Source: Oscillospiraceae bacterium (lineage in GTDB: Bacteria > Bacillota_A > Clostridia > Oscillospirales > Oscillospiraceae). From it: a DNA stretch of 64,000 bases. The notes under the pieces were generated by a model that made no database searches, was not told where the DNA came from, and saw only the letters and a list, made by a program, of their open reading frames with translations. Positions 51,927-61,107 of the stretch are shown in pieces; position 1 is the first letter of the stretch; each line of letters opens with the position of its first letter. The stretch spans positions 1-64,000 of the forward strand of contig JAETOP010000003.1 in the NCBI GenBank assembly GCA_021771675.1, read 5' to 3'. The position numbers were made by a program, and so were the translations under genes.

Positions 51927-52394
51927 ATGGATATTCGCTTCGCCACGGAAAAGGACATTCCCCAAATGATCGACCTGCTGTGTCAGGTGGGGGAGGTACA
52001 CCATCAGATACGCCCCGATCTGTTCCGTGCCGGCGCGCAGAAATATGACGAGGCAGCTTTGCGGCGGCTTCTGGCTGATGAGTCCCGGCCCATTCTCGCC
52101 GGAGTGGTGGACGGCAAAATGGTGGGCTATGCCTTCTGCATTCTCCAGGAGACCAAAAACGATCCGGTGCTCCAAGATCGGAGAAGTCTGTACATCGATG
52201 ATCTGTGCGTGGATAAAGCGGTTCGGGGAGCCGGGGTGGCCAAGGCCATCTACCAGGGAGTGCTGGACTACGCCCGGCAGATCCACTGCGATGCCGTGAC
52301 ATTGAACGTGTGGTGCGGCAACGACCGGGCCCTGCGCTTCTATGAAAAATGCGGTCTCAAGCCCCAGAAGATCGGTATGGAGCTACCCTTGTGA
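51927..52394 (+). CDS. GNAT family N-acetyltransferase
   Basis: A 155-residue acetyltransferase (DIRFATEKDIPQMIDLL, YIDDLCVDKAVRGAGVAKAIYQ with the acetyl-CoA loop, and TLNVWCGNDRALRFYEKCGLKP). The substrate is unknown. The ATG at 51927 has AAGGAG eight bases upstream; the open frame extends further back into the MITE-like element, which is not coding. It is followed within ten bases by rlmD. Confidence 0.88.
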   Translation: MDIRFATEKDIPQMIDLLCQVGEVHHQIRPDLFRAGAQKYDEAALRRLLADESRPILAGVVDGKMVGYAFCILQETKNDPVLQDRRSLYIDDLCVDKAVRGAGVAKAIYQGVLDYARQIHCDAVTLNVWCGNDRALRFYEKCGLKPQKIGMELPL

Positions 52395-52403
52395 GGAATG
52401 GAT

Positions 52404-53756
52404 ATGCTGGACAAACATCAAATCTACGAGACCGTCATCACTGACTACACTGCCCAGGGTCAGGGCATTGCCCATATTGAGGGAATCACTGTTTTTATCC
52501 CCAACGCCCTTGCGGGGGAACGGGTGAATGTCCGCCTTGAGACCCTGCGAAAGACCTGGGCAGCGGGGAGGATTACGGAAATCCTGGAAAAATCTCCCCA
52601 CCGGGTCAACCGGGAGTGCCCCGTGGCCAAGCTCTGCGGCGGCTGTAACTTTTGGCACATGGATTACCAGGAGGAGCTCCGCCTAAAAGCCCAGCGGGTG
52701 CAAACCTGCCTGAACCGTCTGGCGGGAGAGCAGCTTACCCAGATGCCTATCCTCGCCGCTCCCACCTGCTATGGCTACCGGAACAAGGCCCAGTACCCTG
52801 TATCCAGCAAAAAGGGAAGAGCCTACGCTGGTTTCTTCCGGGCGGGAACCCATGACGTGGTGGAAAACAGCCGTTGCCTCATCCTGCCCCGGGAAACGGA
52901 TTTGGTGAAGGATACGGTTATAGATTATGTAAACCAATATCACATTTCCACCTATGACGAGGAAAATCACCGGGGGCTTCTGCGGCATATCTACGTCCGC
53001 CGGGGAGCGGTGTCCGGCCAGATTCTGGTGTGCCTGGTGGTGAACGGGGAAGGTCTGCCCCATGCAGAGCAGCTGGTAGAGGAGCTGAAAAAAATTCCGG
53101 GCTTTACCACCCTGGTGCTCAGTGTGAACACCAGGAAGGGAAACGCCGTTCTGGGGGATAAATTCATCACCCTCTATGGCCCCGGCTTCATTGAGGATAC
53201 CCTCTGCGGCCTGAATTTTCGTCTGTCCCCCCGGTCCTTTTACCAGGTGAACCACCACCAGGCCCAGCGGCTCTACCGGGCTGCCATCGACCTGGCGGGC
53301 ATTACCAAAGCTGATACGGTGCTGGATTTGTACTGCGGCGTGGGGACCATCACCCTGGCCATGGCCGCCTCCGCCGGAAAGGTTCTGGGGGTGGAGGTGG
53401 TTCCCCAGGCTGTGGAGGATGCCCGGGACAACGCCCGGCGGAACGGCATCCAAAATGCCCAGTTTTTCTGCGGCGATGCAGGTCAGGCTGCTTTGGAGCT
53501 GGAAAAGCAGGGCATCCACCCGGATGTGATTACCGTTGACCCGCCCCGCAAGGGCCTGAACGCCGATACCATCGAAGCCGTCTGCCGTATGTCCCCCCGC
53601 CGTCTGGTTTACATCTCCTGCGATCCTGCCACCCTGGCCCGGGATGTGGCCCTGTTAAAGGGCCGGGGGTTTCGGCTGCAATCCGCCCAGGCAGCAGACC
53701 TCTTCCCAAGATGCGCCCACGTGGAAACAATCGCCCTGCTTCAAAAAGGCGGATGA
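52404..53756 (+). CDS. rlmD: 23S rRNA (uracil-C5)-methyltransferase, RlmD family
   Basis: A 450-residue class I methyltransferase of the TrmA/RlmD family. A TRAM domain opens the protein (ITDYTAQGQGIAHIEGITVF), the iron-sulfur cysteines are in CPVAKLCGGC plus a later Cys, the SAM site is VLDLYCGVGTITLAMA, and the catalytic cysteine is in YISCDPATLARD. In many Firmicutes the homologue (RlmCD) modifies U747 and U1939, so the exact site is uncertain. I preferred the ATG at 52404 over 52398, since GAGGA directly abuts the first ATG but is six bases before the second. Confidence 0.9.
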   Translation: MLDKHQIYETVITDYTAQGQGIAHIEGITVFIPNALAGERVNVRLETLRKTWAAGRITEILEKSPHRVNRECPVAKLCGGCNFWHMDYQEELRLKAQRVQTCLNRLAGEQLTQMPILAAPTCYGYRNKAQYPVSSKKGRAYAGFFRAGTHDVVENSRCLILPRETDLVKDTVIDYVNQYHISTYDEENHRGLLRHIYVRRGAVSGQILVCLVVNGEGLPHAEQLVEELKKIPGFTTLVLSVNTRKGNAVLGDKFITLYGPGFIEDTLCGLNFRLSPRSFYQVNHHQAQRLYRAAIDLAGITKADTVLDLYCGVGTITLAMAASAGKVLGVEVVPQAVEDARDNARRNGIQNAQFFCGDAGQAALELEKQGIHPDVITVDPPRKGLNADTIEAVCRMSPRRLVYISCDPATLARDVALLKGRGFRLQSAQAADLFPRCAHVETIALLQKGG

Positions 53757-53881
53757 GGATGGAACCAAGCGGTTCTTGTCCATGCCAGTCTTGTGATGGA
53801 CTTTACAAGCCATTGCACAGAAGGCGTAATAGAACGGCTCCTCTTGGAAAAATCAATCAGAAAGTATAGAGGGTTATTGAT
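53757..53881. other. short gap before the GGDEF gene
   Basis: 125 bp with no gene or strong terminator seen. GAGGG precedes the next ATG. Confidence 0.4.
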
Positions 53882-55375
53882 ATGTTTGCTCTTGCTAAGA
53901 CATCCGCAGCATGTCTGCTCATTACGCTGTATATGGTTGGCTTCTATTACCGGAAGCCTCATATTCCAATTAAATCCACAAAAATCTTTCAGTGGATTAT
54001 TGTGGCTGCAATCATAAGCTCCGCCTTTGATCTGATTACGATCTGTACGGTAAACAACAGGGATGCGGTGCCGGATTGGCTGAATCTGTCTGCCCATATC
54101 ATCTACCTGCTGTCCATCCTGGGATTTGTCTATCTGCTGTATCTATACACCAGAAGCTATCTGGAAGTGAATTTGAAATTTTCCCAAACTACGAAAATAC
54201 TGCACAGTCTGCCCGTAGCTGCATCCACAGTGGGCATTCTTGTGCTGCCAATTACCTATATTCACGGAGCCACCACCGACTATTCCCTGGGCCCGAAGGC
54301 CTATGCCCTTTACGCAAGCCTGGTGGTTTATCTGCTTTTGATTTTGTATTACTGCGTGCGCTACTGGAAAATTCTGGATCGTGAAAAGCGGCTGGCAATC
54401 GTGCTTGCGGTGCCCCTCTATGTGGTGACAGCCGTGGCTCAGATGCTGATTCCCGAGACCCTGGTGGTGGTTGTCTGCTCCACCATGATTCTCCTGGGTC
54501 TGATCCTCAGCAATGAGAATATCGAAAAGTACCTGGATGAGGAGTCCATGCTGTTCAATCAGTATTCCCTTGAAAAGGTACTGGACGAGTTTGATTTTGA
54601 AAAGCAGACGCCGGAGATTGGCATTCTGTGCTTCTGCAAGACGGAAAATAATCTGGACTGGAAGCAGGACATTCTGATTTTGAACGACATATGCAAAGAA
54701 CTCAAACAATACCACCTGTACGGATACCGGGTCGGTGAAAATGGCGTGGCATTCATCAGCGGCGCCCGGGAAAAAACACAGACCGTGCTCCAGGGGATCA
54801 GGAGCAGCATTGAAGAAAGCTATGACAAAGATACCATCACCATCGAAACGAAAGCACTGTCCGCAAGCAGCGTGTCCGATAAATACAGCTGCATGCGCAG
54901 CATCATCGCATTCTGTACAGAGGTGGGAAGCCGCATTGCCTACATCGATTATCTCACCAATATCTACAACCGGAATGCTCTGGAAAGGGATTTGATTAAG
55001 TGGCAGGAGCGGGGAGACGCTTACTACTTCCTGGCCGATTTAAACGGCCTCAAGCTGGTGAATGACACCATCGGACACTCTGCAGGAGATCGTCTGCTGC
55101 AAGGGTTTGCCCATCTGCTGACAGAGGCGGTAGGCGAGGATGGAAGAGCCTATCGGCAGGGCGGAGATGAATTCGCCGTGCTGTATGGCAAGGACCCCCA
55201 GATTTTACTGCGGAATTTGGAGGAATGCTGTCGGATTTATAACCATTCCAGCGTGGTTCCCCTGAGCTATGCCATTGGCTATTGCCAGTTGGAGAACAAA
55301 GAATTCCGGGAAGTGGCGGATCAGATGATGTATGAGGAGAAAAGGCGGAAAAAGCTGGAAGTTTCTATCGGATGA
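53882..55375 (+). CDS. membrane-bound GGDEF domain protein (diguanylate cyclase)
   Basis: A 497-residue protein. Six to seven membrane helices span residues 1-215, a cytosolic linker domain of about 150 residues follows, and the GGDEF domain covers about 350-497: YIDYLTNIYNRNALERD, YYFLADLNGLKLVNDTIGHSAGD and the active motif RQGGDEFAVLYG (GGDEF at 427-431). The intact motif predicts c-di-GMP synthesis. The inhibitory RxxD I-site five residues before the motif is missing. The N-terminal sensor has no family I recognise. It is the only c-di-GMP gene in the window. Confidence 0.88.
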   Translation: MFALAKTSAACLLITLYMVGFYYRKPHIPIKSTKIFQWIIVAAIISSAFDLITICTVNNRDAVPDWLNLSAHIIYLLSILGFVYLLYLYTRSYLEVNLKFSQTTKILHSLPVAASTVGILVLPITYIHGATTDYSLGPKAYALYASLVVYLLLILYYCVRYWKILDREKRLAIVLAVPLYVVTAVAQMLIPETLVVVVCSTMILLGLILSNENIEKYLDEESMLFNQYSLEKVLDEFDFEKQTPEIGILCFCKTENNLDWKQDILILNDICKELKQYHLYGYRVGENGVAFISGAREKTQTVLQGIRSSIEESYDKDTITIETKALSASSVSDKYSCMRSIIAFCTEVGSRIAYIDYLTNIYNRNALERDLIKWQERGDAYYFLADLNGLKLVNDTIGHSAGDRLLQGFAHLLTEAVGEDGRAYRQGGDEFAVLYGKDPQILLRNLEECCRIYNHSSVVPLSYAIGYCQLENKEFREVADQMMYEEKRRKKLEVSIG

Positions 55376-55403
55376 TACCCTTTCCATCGCAGCTGAGCAC
55401 AAA

Positions 55404-55437
55404 CTGCCCGTGGGATTTTTCTCACGGGCAGCTTTTA
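55404..55437 (+). terminator. terminator of the GGDEF gene
   Basis: CTGCCCGTG pairs with CACGGGCAG, followed by CTTTTATT. Confidence 0.8.
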
Positions 55438-55463
55438 TTGCATATCGCCTTTGCTCTGAAACC

Positions 55464-55510
55464 GGCTCCTGGTTCCATTCAACGACCTGCTGAATTAACC
55501 GATAAACGCA
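55464..55510. repeat. MITE family B end remnant
   Basis: The reverse complement reads GCGTTTATCGGTTAATTCAG and then CGTTGAATGGAACCAGG, a match to the left end of family B elements at 4691 and 51527. Only the end is left. Confidence 0.6.
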
Positions 55511-55529
55511 TTATTTTTTGAAATAACGA

Positions 55530-55583
55530 TTGACTTCCACTGTCTAATGCTGTAGACTATAGATGCAGTCTACAGCATTAGAC
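55530..55583 (+). promoter_or_regulatory. promoter and 17-bp palindromic operator of the BlaI/M56 operon
   Basis: TTGACT (55530-55535), 17-bp spacer, TAGACT (55553-55558). A perfect inverted repeat, GTCTAATGCTGTAGACT (55542-55558) with its complement (55567-55583), 8-bp spacer, covers the -10 box and start site. BlaI/MecI repressors bind such dyads, so the downstream repressor very likely binds here and controls its own operon. Confidence 0.85.
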
Positions 55584-55598
55584 AAGGAGGCACTGAAA

Positions 55599-55970
55599 AT
55601 GGGAATTCCAAAGATTCACGAAAGCGAACACCGTTTTTGCCTGATTATGTGGGAATATGAACCGGTCACTCCCGCTCAGTTGGCGAAGCTGTGTCAGCAG
55701 CTTCTGGGCTGGAAACGAACCACCACCTACACGGTAATCAAGCGGCTGGGGGAGCGTGGCGTGCTGAAGGTGGAAGACGGGATGGTAATGTCTTTGATCT
55801 CAAAGCAGGCAGCCCAGGCCTGGGAGATTGATGAACTGGTGGAGAAAAAGTTTGAGGGTTCTCTTCCCGCTTTTATTGCGGCCTTTACCAAAAGGCAGAC
55901 CCTTTCTGCCCGGGAGCTGGACGAGATGCAGCGAATGATCGACCGCATCCGAAAGGGAGGGGCCCAATGA
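55599..55970 (+). CDS. BlaI/MecI family transcriptional repressor
   Basis: A 123-residue winged-helix repressor. HESEHRFCLIMWEYEPVTPAQL, then WKRTTTYTVIKRLGERGVLKVEDG, is the BlaI/MecI DNA-binding fold, with a C-terminal dimerisation part (about 80-123). It overlaps the downstream M56 sensor gene by four bases (ATGA), the usual BlaI-BlaR1 layout. AAGGAGG lies eight bases before the ATG at 55599. No beta-lactamase or mecA-like gene follows, so the signal may be something other than beta-lactams. Confidence 0.93.
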   Translation: MGIPKIHESEHRFCLIMWEYEPVTPAQLAKLCQQLLGWKRTTTYTVIKRLGERGVLKVEDGMVMSLISKQAAQAWEIDELVEKKFEGSLPAFIAAFTKRQTLSARELDEMQRMIDRIRKGGAQ

Positions 55971-57718
55971 GCGAACTCTTTTTGAAAATCATTAACATGA
56001 GCATCTCTGCAGGCTGGCTGATTCTGGCGGTGCTGGTGCTCCGGCTTGTGTTAAAGAAAGCGCCCAGGTGGGTCAGCGTCCTGCTTTGGGGGCTGGTTGC
56101 GGTTCGGCTGATCTGCCCCTTCTCCATTGAAAGCAAGCTGAGCCTGATTCCCAGTGCAGAAACAATCAGCCCAGAGATTATGATGGCGCCCATTCCCTCC
56201 ATCCACACAGGGGTGCGTGTGATTAACAGCGTCATCAATCCTGTGCTTGGCAGTTCACTGGCTCCAGCTCCCGGGGCCAGCGCAAATCCACTCCAGATCT
56301 GGATTCCGGTTCTGACCGTTATTTGGATGCTTGGCACAGCCGCACTTCTTCTGTATACCGCTGTCAGCTATTGGCGCCTGCGCCGCAGGGTAGACACCGC
56401 CACTGTCTATCAGGACAATATCTATCAGAGCGAAAATGTCAGTTCTCCGTTTGTCCTGGGTCTTGTCAGACCGAGAATCTATCTGCCCTTCCAAATGGAC
56501 TCCCAAACATTGGAGCAGGTTGTTGCCCATGAACAATCCCACATCCGCCGGAAGGATCACTGGTGGAAGCCCTTGGGTTTTCTCCTGCTGACGTTCCACT
56601 GGTTCAATCCCTTGATGTGGCTGGCCTATGTGCTGCTGTGCCGGGATATTGAGCTTGCCTGCGATGAAAAGGTCATTCAAGCTCTTGGCGGTGAACAGCG
56701 GGCGGATTACGCCCAGGCCCTTGTGACATGCAGCGTCAGCCGCCCCAGAATTGACGCCTGCCCCCTGGCCTTTGGCGAAGTGGGGGTAAAAGAGCGGGTA
56801 AAATCCGTGATGAACTATAAAAAGCCTGCTTTTTGGATGATCGTTCTGGCGGTAATCATCTGTACAGGGGTGGCGGTGTGCTTCCTGACCAACCCCAGGG
56901 AGGACAGCTTCTCCCTCCACATCACCGTGCCTGCGGGCACCCAGGACGAATTCATATTCTCGGAGGAAGAAATCTCTCCTCTGGGGAACCGGATCACTGT
57001 TGCCTCCGGGGAGGGCCTGGGGGATACCCAGGTAGAGCTCAAGCCGGTGGAAGTACATCAGGAAAATGCCTATGACGAAGCCTATTACCTGACACCCGGT
57101 ATGCCGGTCAAGATCGACGCAGAAAAGGGCGGATGGTTCCGGATCGGCATCCGTGCGCAGAACCCCACAGAGGAAGACATAGATGTCTATCTGGATGTGT
57201 CCGGTGTGGAGGTTCGCATTGCCAGCAAAGTGAGCGCCGTCCGGAAGTGGTTTGACTATTTTGATGCCCCGGGTGATGAAATGCCGTGGAACGGCCGCCT
57301 TGAAACCAGCATTCCGGAAATTCCCGATACAGTCTTTTACTGGGTCCCGGAAATGATGGCAGCTGTAACAGGGAAGGAAGCGACTCCTCTGTATTACGGA
57401 ATGCCCATCTGGAGCACATACTTCTGCGACCTTACCGGGGATGGGATTCCGGAGCTCTGTTCTTCCTGCTCCTTCGGTTCCGGTATTGTGGACCAGCGCA
57501 TTATCATTTATGACTATGCCAACGGAGCAAGCTATGGTTTGATTGGCCGGGGTGTTTTCGATTTTACCCTCAGATTCGACGAAGCCGCCGACTGCCTCTA
57601 TGTGGACAAAAGCGACTATTTCACAGGCGAAATCCTGGATTCCGGCCGACTGGTTTTCAAAAATGACTGTCTGCAAATAGAAGGGGGTTCCTCTGCTTCC
57701 GAGGAACCCGCCGAATAG
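55967..57718 (+). CDS. M56 (BlaR1-like) membrane metallopeptidase with a non-PBP sensor domain
   Basis: A 583-residue protein. Four membrane segments and a cytosolic M56 protease with H188-EQS-H192 (VVAHEQSHIRRKDHWW) and the CRDIELACDE segment fit BlaR1. After a last membrane helix (about 285-305) comes a roughly 275-residue extracellular domain (about 310-583) that lacks the STYK and KTG motifs of BlaR1/MecR1 sensors and has an FCDLTGDGIPELC stretch. On signal, BlaR1 proteins trigger cleavage of BlaI. The ligand here is unknown. Confidence 0.88.
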   Translation: MSELFLKIINMSISAGWLILAVLVLRLVLKKAPRWVSVLLWGLVAVRLICPFSIESKLSLIPSAETISPEIMMAPIPSIHTGVRVINSVINPVLGSSLAPAPGASANPLQIWIPVLTVIWMLGTAALLLYTAVSYWRLRRRVDTATVYQDNIYQSENVSSPFVLGLVRPRIYLPFQMDSQTLEQVVAHEQSHIRRKDHWWKPLGFLLLTFHWFNPLMWLAYVLLCRDIELACDEKVIQALGGEQRADYAQALVTCSVSRPRIDACPLAFGEVGVKERVKSVMNYKKPAFWMIVLAVIICTGVAVCFLTNPREDSFSLHITVPAGTQDEFIFSEEEISPLGNRITVASGEGLGDTQVELKPVEVHQENAYDEAYYLTPGMPVKIDAEKGGWFRIGIRAQNPTEEDIDVYLDVSGVEVRIASKVSAVRKWFDYFDAPGDEMPWNGRLETSIPEIPDTVFYWVPEMMAAVTGKEATPLYYGMPIWSTYFCDLTGDGIPELCSSCSFGSGIVDQRIIIYDYANGASYGLIGRGVFDFTLRFDEAADCLYVDKSDYFTGEILDSGRLVFKNDCLQIEGGSSASEEPAE

Positions 57719-57853
57719 GCCCTGAGAAGCCTCCGTTGGCTGATTTTCCCATGTCAAAGGATTTTTACATGGAAAATCGCCCTGATGGAAAGGCGTTTTG
57801 ATGGAAAAATGGAAGGGAGTCCGTTATGATGTCTGCTGAAAGGAGGGCGTCCG

Positions 57854-58435
57854 ATGGAACTGGGACGAAGGATTAAGGAATATCGCAGCGCTGCGCAGAT
57901 GACCCAGGAAGACCTGGCGGAGAAGATGTTTGTCTCCAGGCAGACAATCTCAAACTGGGAAAATGATAAAAGCTACCCGGATATTCACAGCCTTTTGATG
58001 CTGGGAAACCTGTTTGACGTCAGCCTTGACATTTTGGTCAAAGGAGACATCGAAGCAATGAAAGAAAAAATTGATGAAAACACCATCAAAGCCTTTAACC
58101 GAGACAGCGCTATCTTCTCCGTTTTGCTGATTGGAATGGTGGCAACACCCTTGTTCCTGCTCAAATGGGCCGGGGTCCTCGGGATCGGAATTTGGGCAGT
58201 GCTGGCCGGAATCACGCTGTATTTTGCCCTGCGGATTGAGAGGGTCAAAAAGCTGCAGGACATTCACACCTATAAGGAAATTGTCGCTTTTGCCAATGGC
58301 AAAAAGCTGGACGGCATTGAAAAAGCCCGGGAGGAAGGAAAGCGAAATTATCAGAAAGTCATCCTATGCCTTGCCAGCGGCATCATCGCTTTGGCTGTCA
58401 CAATGGTGATTGCCGCAATTTTCTTTAGGGGATAG
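57854..58435 (+). CDS. XRE-type HTH protein with membrane helices
   Basis: A 193-residue protein: residues 1-65 are a Cro/C1 helix-turn-helix (IKEYRSAAQMTQEDLAEKMF, VSRQTISNWENDKSYPD), and residues about 85-190 hold three hydrophobic segments with a basic stretch between them. HTH-membrane proteins of this sort are common in Firmicutes and often regulate transporters or toxins. The signal is unknown. AAAGGAGGG precedes the ATG. A terminator follows. Confidence 0.85.
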   Translation: MELGRRIKEYRSAAQMTQEDLAEKMFVSRQTISNWENDKSYPDIHSLLMLGNLFDVSLDILVKGDIEAMKEKIDENTIKAFNRDSAIFSVLLIGMVATPLFLLKWAGVLGIGIWAVLAGITLYFALRIERVKKLQDIHTYKEIVAFANGKKLDGIEKAREEGKRNYQKVILCLASGIIALAVTMVIAAIFFRG

Positions 58436-58448
58436 GGAAATGGACTAG

Positions 58449-58481
58449 AAAAATGCCGGACGAAAAACGTCCGGCATTTTT
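58449..58481. terminator. bidirectional terminator
   Basis: AAAAATGCCGGACG with its complement; T-runs on both strands. Confidence 0.88.
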
Positions 58482-58522
58482 CCCTGTGCGACTCGCCGCT
58501 GTGCCCTGCCCGCCCGGCATTA

Positions 58523-58547
58523 GGGTGAAGCGCCCTGCGCTTCAAAT
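58523..58547. repeat. 25-bp dispersed repeat, copy 2
   Basis: Exact reverse complement of 13405-13429, located 90 bp before the NapH-like gene. Confidence 0.8.
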
Positions 58548-58639
58548 GATAGATCTCATCTTGCGAAAGGCAACCGCCCTGTGTTAGAATAAGCGATATA
58601 GAATCGGCGGTCTGCAAAACCGGAAAGGACAGAGAAGCA

Positions 58640-59458
58640 ATGAAAAAATATATCTTTCCAGGGCTGATGCTGGCAATTTTTGAGGCCATCGCAATTACCC
58701 TGTGGCTCACCAAGGATAATGTGTTCTATCTGTTTAATTTCAGCTATATCGGCATTGCCATCGCATTGGGGCTGTTCCTGTACATCAAAAAATACCGGTA
58801 CGCCCGGCGGGTGACCCAGCTGCTGGTGGGGTCGTATATGCTGATTTATCTGGGATTGATCTGCAACGAAAATATGCAGATCGAGGGCTTCTGGTACTAC
58901 CTGTTCACCGGCGTTTTTGAGGCGGCCACCATCCACTACGCCGTGGCGAAAATATTCGGCCCCCTGATTTTCGGCAGAGGCTGGTGCGGCTATGCCTGCT
59001 GGACGGCAATGGTGCTGGATTTTTTGCCATACAAGGTTCCGCAGCACCCCCGAAAGAAAATGGGATGGATTCGCTACGTCACCTTCGGGGCATCTCTCAT
59101 TTTCGTGGCGGCGCTGTTCCTGACCCATGCGGAGCATATGGAGAAAATCATGTTCTGGGCCTTTCTCATTGGGAATCTGCTTTACTATGGGGTGGGCATC
59201 TGGCTGGCCTTTGCCTTCAAGGACAACCGGGCCTTCTGCAAGTACATCTGCCCCATCACCGTGTTTCTGAAACCAATGAGCTATTTTTCGCTGCTGCGGG
59301 TGGAGTGCGACAAGAGCAAATGCATCTCCTGTGGGAAGTGTAAGCGGGTCTGCCCCATGGATGTGGACGTAACGGACAACTCCCGAAGCAGGAAGAACGG
59401 AACGGAGTGCATCCTCTGCTTTGAATGCGCAAAGAGCTGCCCCAAGGACGCCCTGTAA
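58640..59458 (+). CDS. NapH-like 4Fe-4S membrane protein
   Basis: A 272-residue protein with five membrane helices and two ferredoxin clusters at the C-terminus (CISCGKCKRVCPMDV and CILCFECAKSCPKDAL), plus CGYACWTAMVLD and CKYICPITVF, which are the NapH/NosR-type CxxxC(P) pairs. Such proteins carry electrons across or along the membrane to a partner oxidoreductase. No partner is adjacent, so its role is open. It ends just before a bidirectional terminator. Confidence 0.88.
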   Translation: MKKYIFPGLMLAIFEAIAITLWLTKDNVFYLFNFSYIGIAIALGLFLYIKKYRYARRVTQLLVGSYMLIYLGLICNENMQIEGFWYYLFTGVFEAATIHYAVAKIFGPLIFGRGWCGYACWTAMVLDFLPYKVPQHPRKKMGWIRYVTFGASLIFVAALFLTHAEHMEKIMFWAFLIGNLLYYGVGIWLAFAFKDNRAFCKYICPITVFLKPMSYFSLLRVECDKSKCISCGKCKRVCPMDVDVTDNSRSRKNGTECILCFECAKSCPKDAL

Positions 59459-59463
59459 AAATA

Positions 59464-59497
59464 CGCCCCGGAAGCTTTCCGGGGCGCAGCGTTTTTT
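59464..59497. terminator. bidirectional terminator between the NapH-like and pyk genes
   Basis: CGCCCCGGAA pairs with TTCCGGGGCG; T-runs follow on both strands. Confidence 0.88.
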
Positions 59498-60908
59498 ACA
59501 CGGTTTCTACCTTGATGGTGTTGGTGTTGCCGGTTTTGCCGTTGATGGGGCCGCCGGTGAGCACCACCTTGGAGCCCTTGGGCAGATCCAGCACCTTTTT
59601 GGCGCTGGCCAGGGCGTGATAGAACATCACATCCTGAGAGGTGAACTCCTCCGCCAGCACCGGGGTCACGCCCCAGCTCAGGCTCAGGCGGCGGAAGATT
59701 CGGGGGTCGGTGGTCATGCCGATGATGTCCACCGGGCAGCGGAACCGGCTGACCATCCGGGCGGTGGTGCCGGAGACGGAGCAGACCACAATGGCCTTGG
59801 CCTCCACGTCGATGGCCATGGAGCAGATGGCGTGGGACACGGCATCCAGGGTGTTGCGGATGTGGAATTCATAGTTGTGGAACCGCTTGGAGTAGCTGGT
59901 GTGCTGCTCGGTGAACTCGCAGATGGCGGCCATGGTCTTCACGGCCTCCACCGGGTACTTGCCGGCGGCGGATTCGCCGGAGAGCATCACGGCGCTGCTA
60001 CCGTCGTACACGGCGTTGGCCACGTCGGAGATTTCCGCCCGGGTGGGCCGGGGATTCTGAATCATGGATTCCAGCATCTCCGTGGCGGTGATGACCCGCT
60101 TGCCCAGCATCCGGCAGGTGGAGGTCAGCCGCTTCTGGATGGCGGGCACCTCCACAAAGGGAATCTCCACCCCCAAGTCGCCCCGGGCGATCATGATGCC
60201 GTCGGCCACCTGGCAGATTTCCTCGGCGTGGTCCACGCCGGATTGATTTTCGATTTTGGCAATCAGGTCGATGTTCTCGCCGCCGTTATCCGCCAGGAAC
60301 TGCTTCAATTCCTCCATGTCAGCCTTGGTGGACACGAAAGAGGCGGCCACAAAGTCCACCTCATTCTTGATGCCGAAGAGCAAATCCTGCTTGTCCTGCT
60401 CGCTGAGGTAGGGGCCGGTCATCACCTTGTTCGGGAAGCTCATGCTCTTCCGGTTGGACAGCACGCCGCCGGTGATGACCCTGGTGTGGACATTGCTGCC
60501 CTCCAGGTCGGTGACCTCAAAAACCACCAGACCGTTGTTCACCAGAATCCGGTCGCCCAGGGCAAGGTCGTTTACCAGTCCCTGGTAGTTCACGCTGACC
60601 CGGGTCTCGTCCCCCTCCACCTGGTCGGTGGTGAAGGTGAAGGAGTCTCCCTCCTTCACGGTGACGCTGCCACCGGCAAAGGTGCGGATACGATACTCCG
60701 GGCCCTTGGTGTCCAGCATGATGGCGATGGGCAGGTTCAGCTCCTGGCGAACCTGCTTGATCAGGTCGATTTTCGCCTGATGCTCCGGATAGGTGCCGTG
60801 GGAGAAGTTCAACCGGGCCACGTTCATGCCGGCCTTGCACATTTGAATCAGGGTCTCTCGGTTTTCCGAGGAGGGGCCGATGGTGCAGATGATCTTTGTC
60901 TTGCGCAT
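59496..60908 (-). CDS. pyk: pyruvate kinase
   Basis: A 470-residue pyruvate kinase: KIICTIGPSSENRETLIQM, MNVARLNFSHGTYPEHQ, IAKIENQSGVDHAEEI (containing the active-site Lys), IMIARGDLGVEIPFVEVP and the VITATEMLESM segment. It moves phosphate from PEP to ADP, the last step of glycolysis. The extra C-terminal PEP-utiliser domain found in many Bacilli is absent, so this is the short form. A promoter lies 38 bp upstream of the ATG. Confidence 0.97.
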   Translation of the reverse strand: MRKTKIICTIGPSSENRETLIQMCKAGMNVARLNFSHGTYPEHQAKIDLIKQVRQELNLPIAIMLDTKGPEYRIRTFAGGSVTVKEGDSFTFTTDQVEGDETRVSVNYQGLVNDLALGDRILVNNGLVVFEVTDLEGSNVHTRVITGGVLSNRKSMSFPNKVMTGPYLSEQDKQDLLFGIKNEVDFVAASFVSTKADMEELKQFLADNGGENIDLIAKIENQSGVDHAEEICQVADGIMIARGDLGVEIPFVEVPAIQKRLTSTCRMLGKRVITATEMLESMIQNPRPTRAEISDVANAVYDGSSAVMLSGESAAGKYPVEAVKTMAAICEFTEQHTSYSKRFHNYEFHIRNTLDAVSHAICSMAIDVEAKAIVVCSVSGTTARMVSRFRCPVDIIGMTTDPRIFRRLSLSWGVTPVLAEEFTSQDVMFYHALASAKKVLDLPKGSKVVLTGGPINGKTGNTNTIKVETV

Positions 60909-60945
60909 ATTACAAACTCCTTTTCAGAATTATTTCCTTCTTTAC

Positions 60946-60974
60946 ATCATAGCAGGATTTGCAGAAAATTACAA
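60946..60974 (-). promoter_or_regulatory. promoter of pyk
   Basis: Minus strand: TTGTAA (60969-60974), 17-bp spacer, TATGAT (60946-60951). Confidence 0.7.
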
Positions 60975-61011
60975 TTACAAATTATCTGCGGCATTGCCCA
61001 CCCGGGCAGAA

Positions 61012-61040
61012 TTGACATTGCTGTCCATCTCTGCTAAAAT
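61012..61040 (+). promoter_or_regulatory. promoter of the dehydrogenase gene
   Basis: TTGACA (61012-61017), 17-bp spacer, TAAAAT (61035-61040), divergent from the pyk promoter. Confidence 0.75.
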
Positions 61041-61107
61041 GAAGGCCATAAAGCCGCACAGGTGTGGCATCGCATGAATTTAATCCAATATTCAGGAGGA
61101 AGATTCC

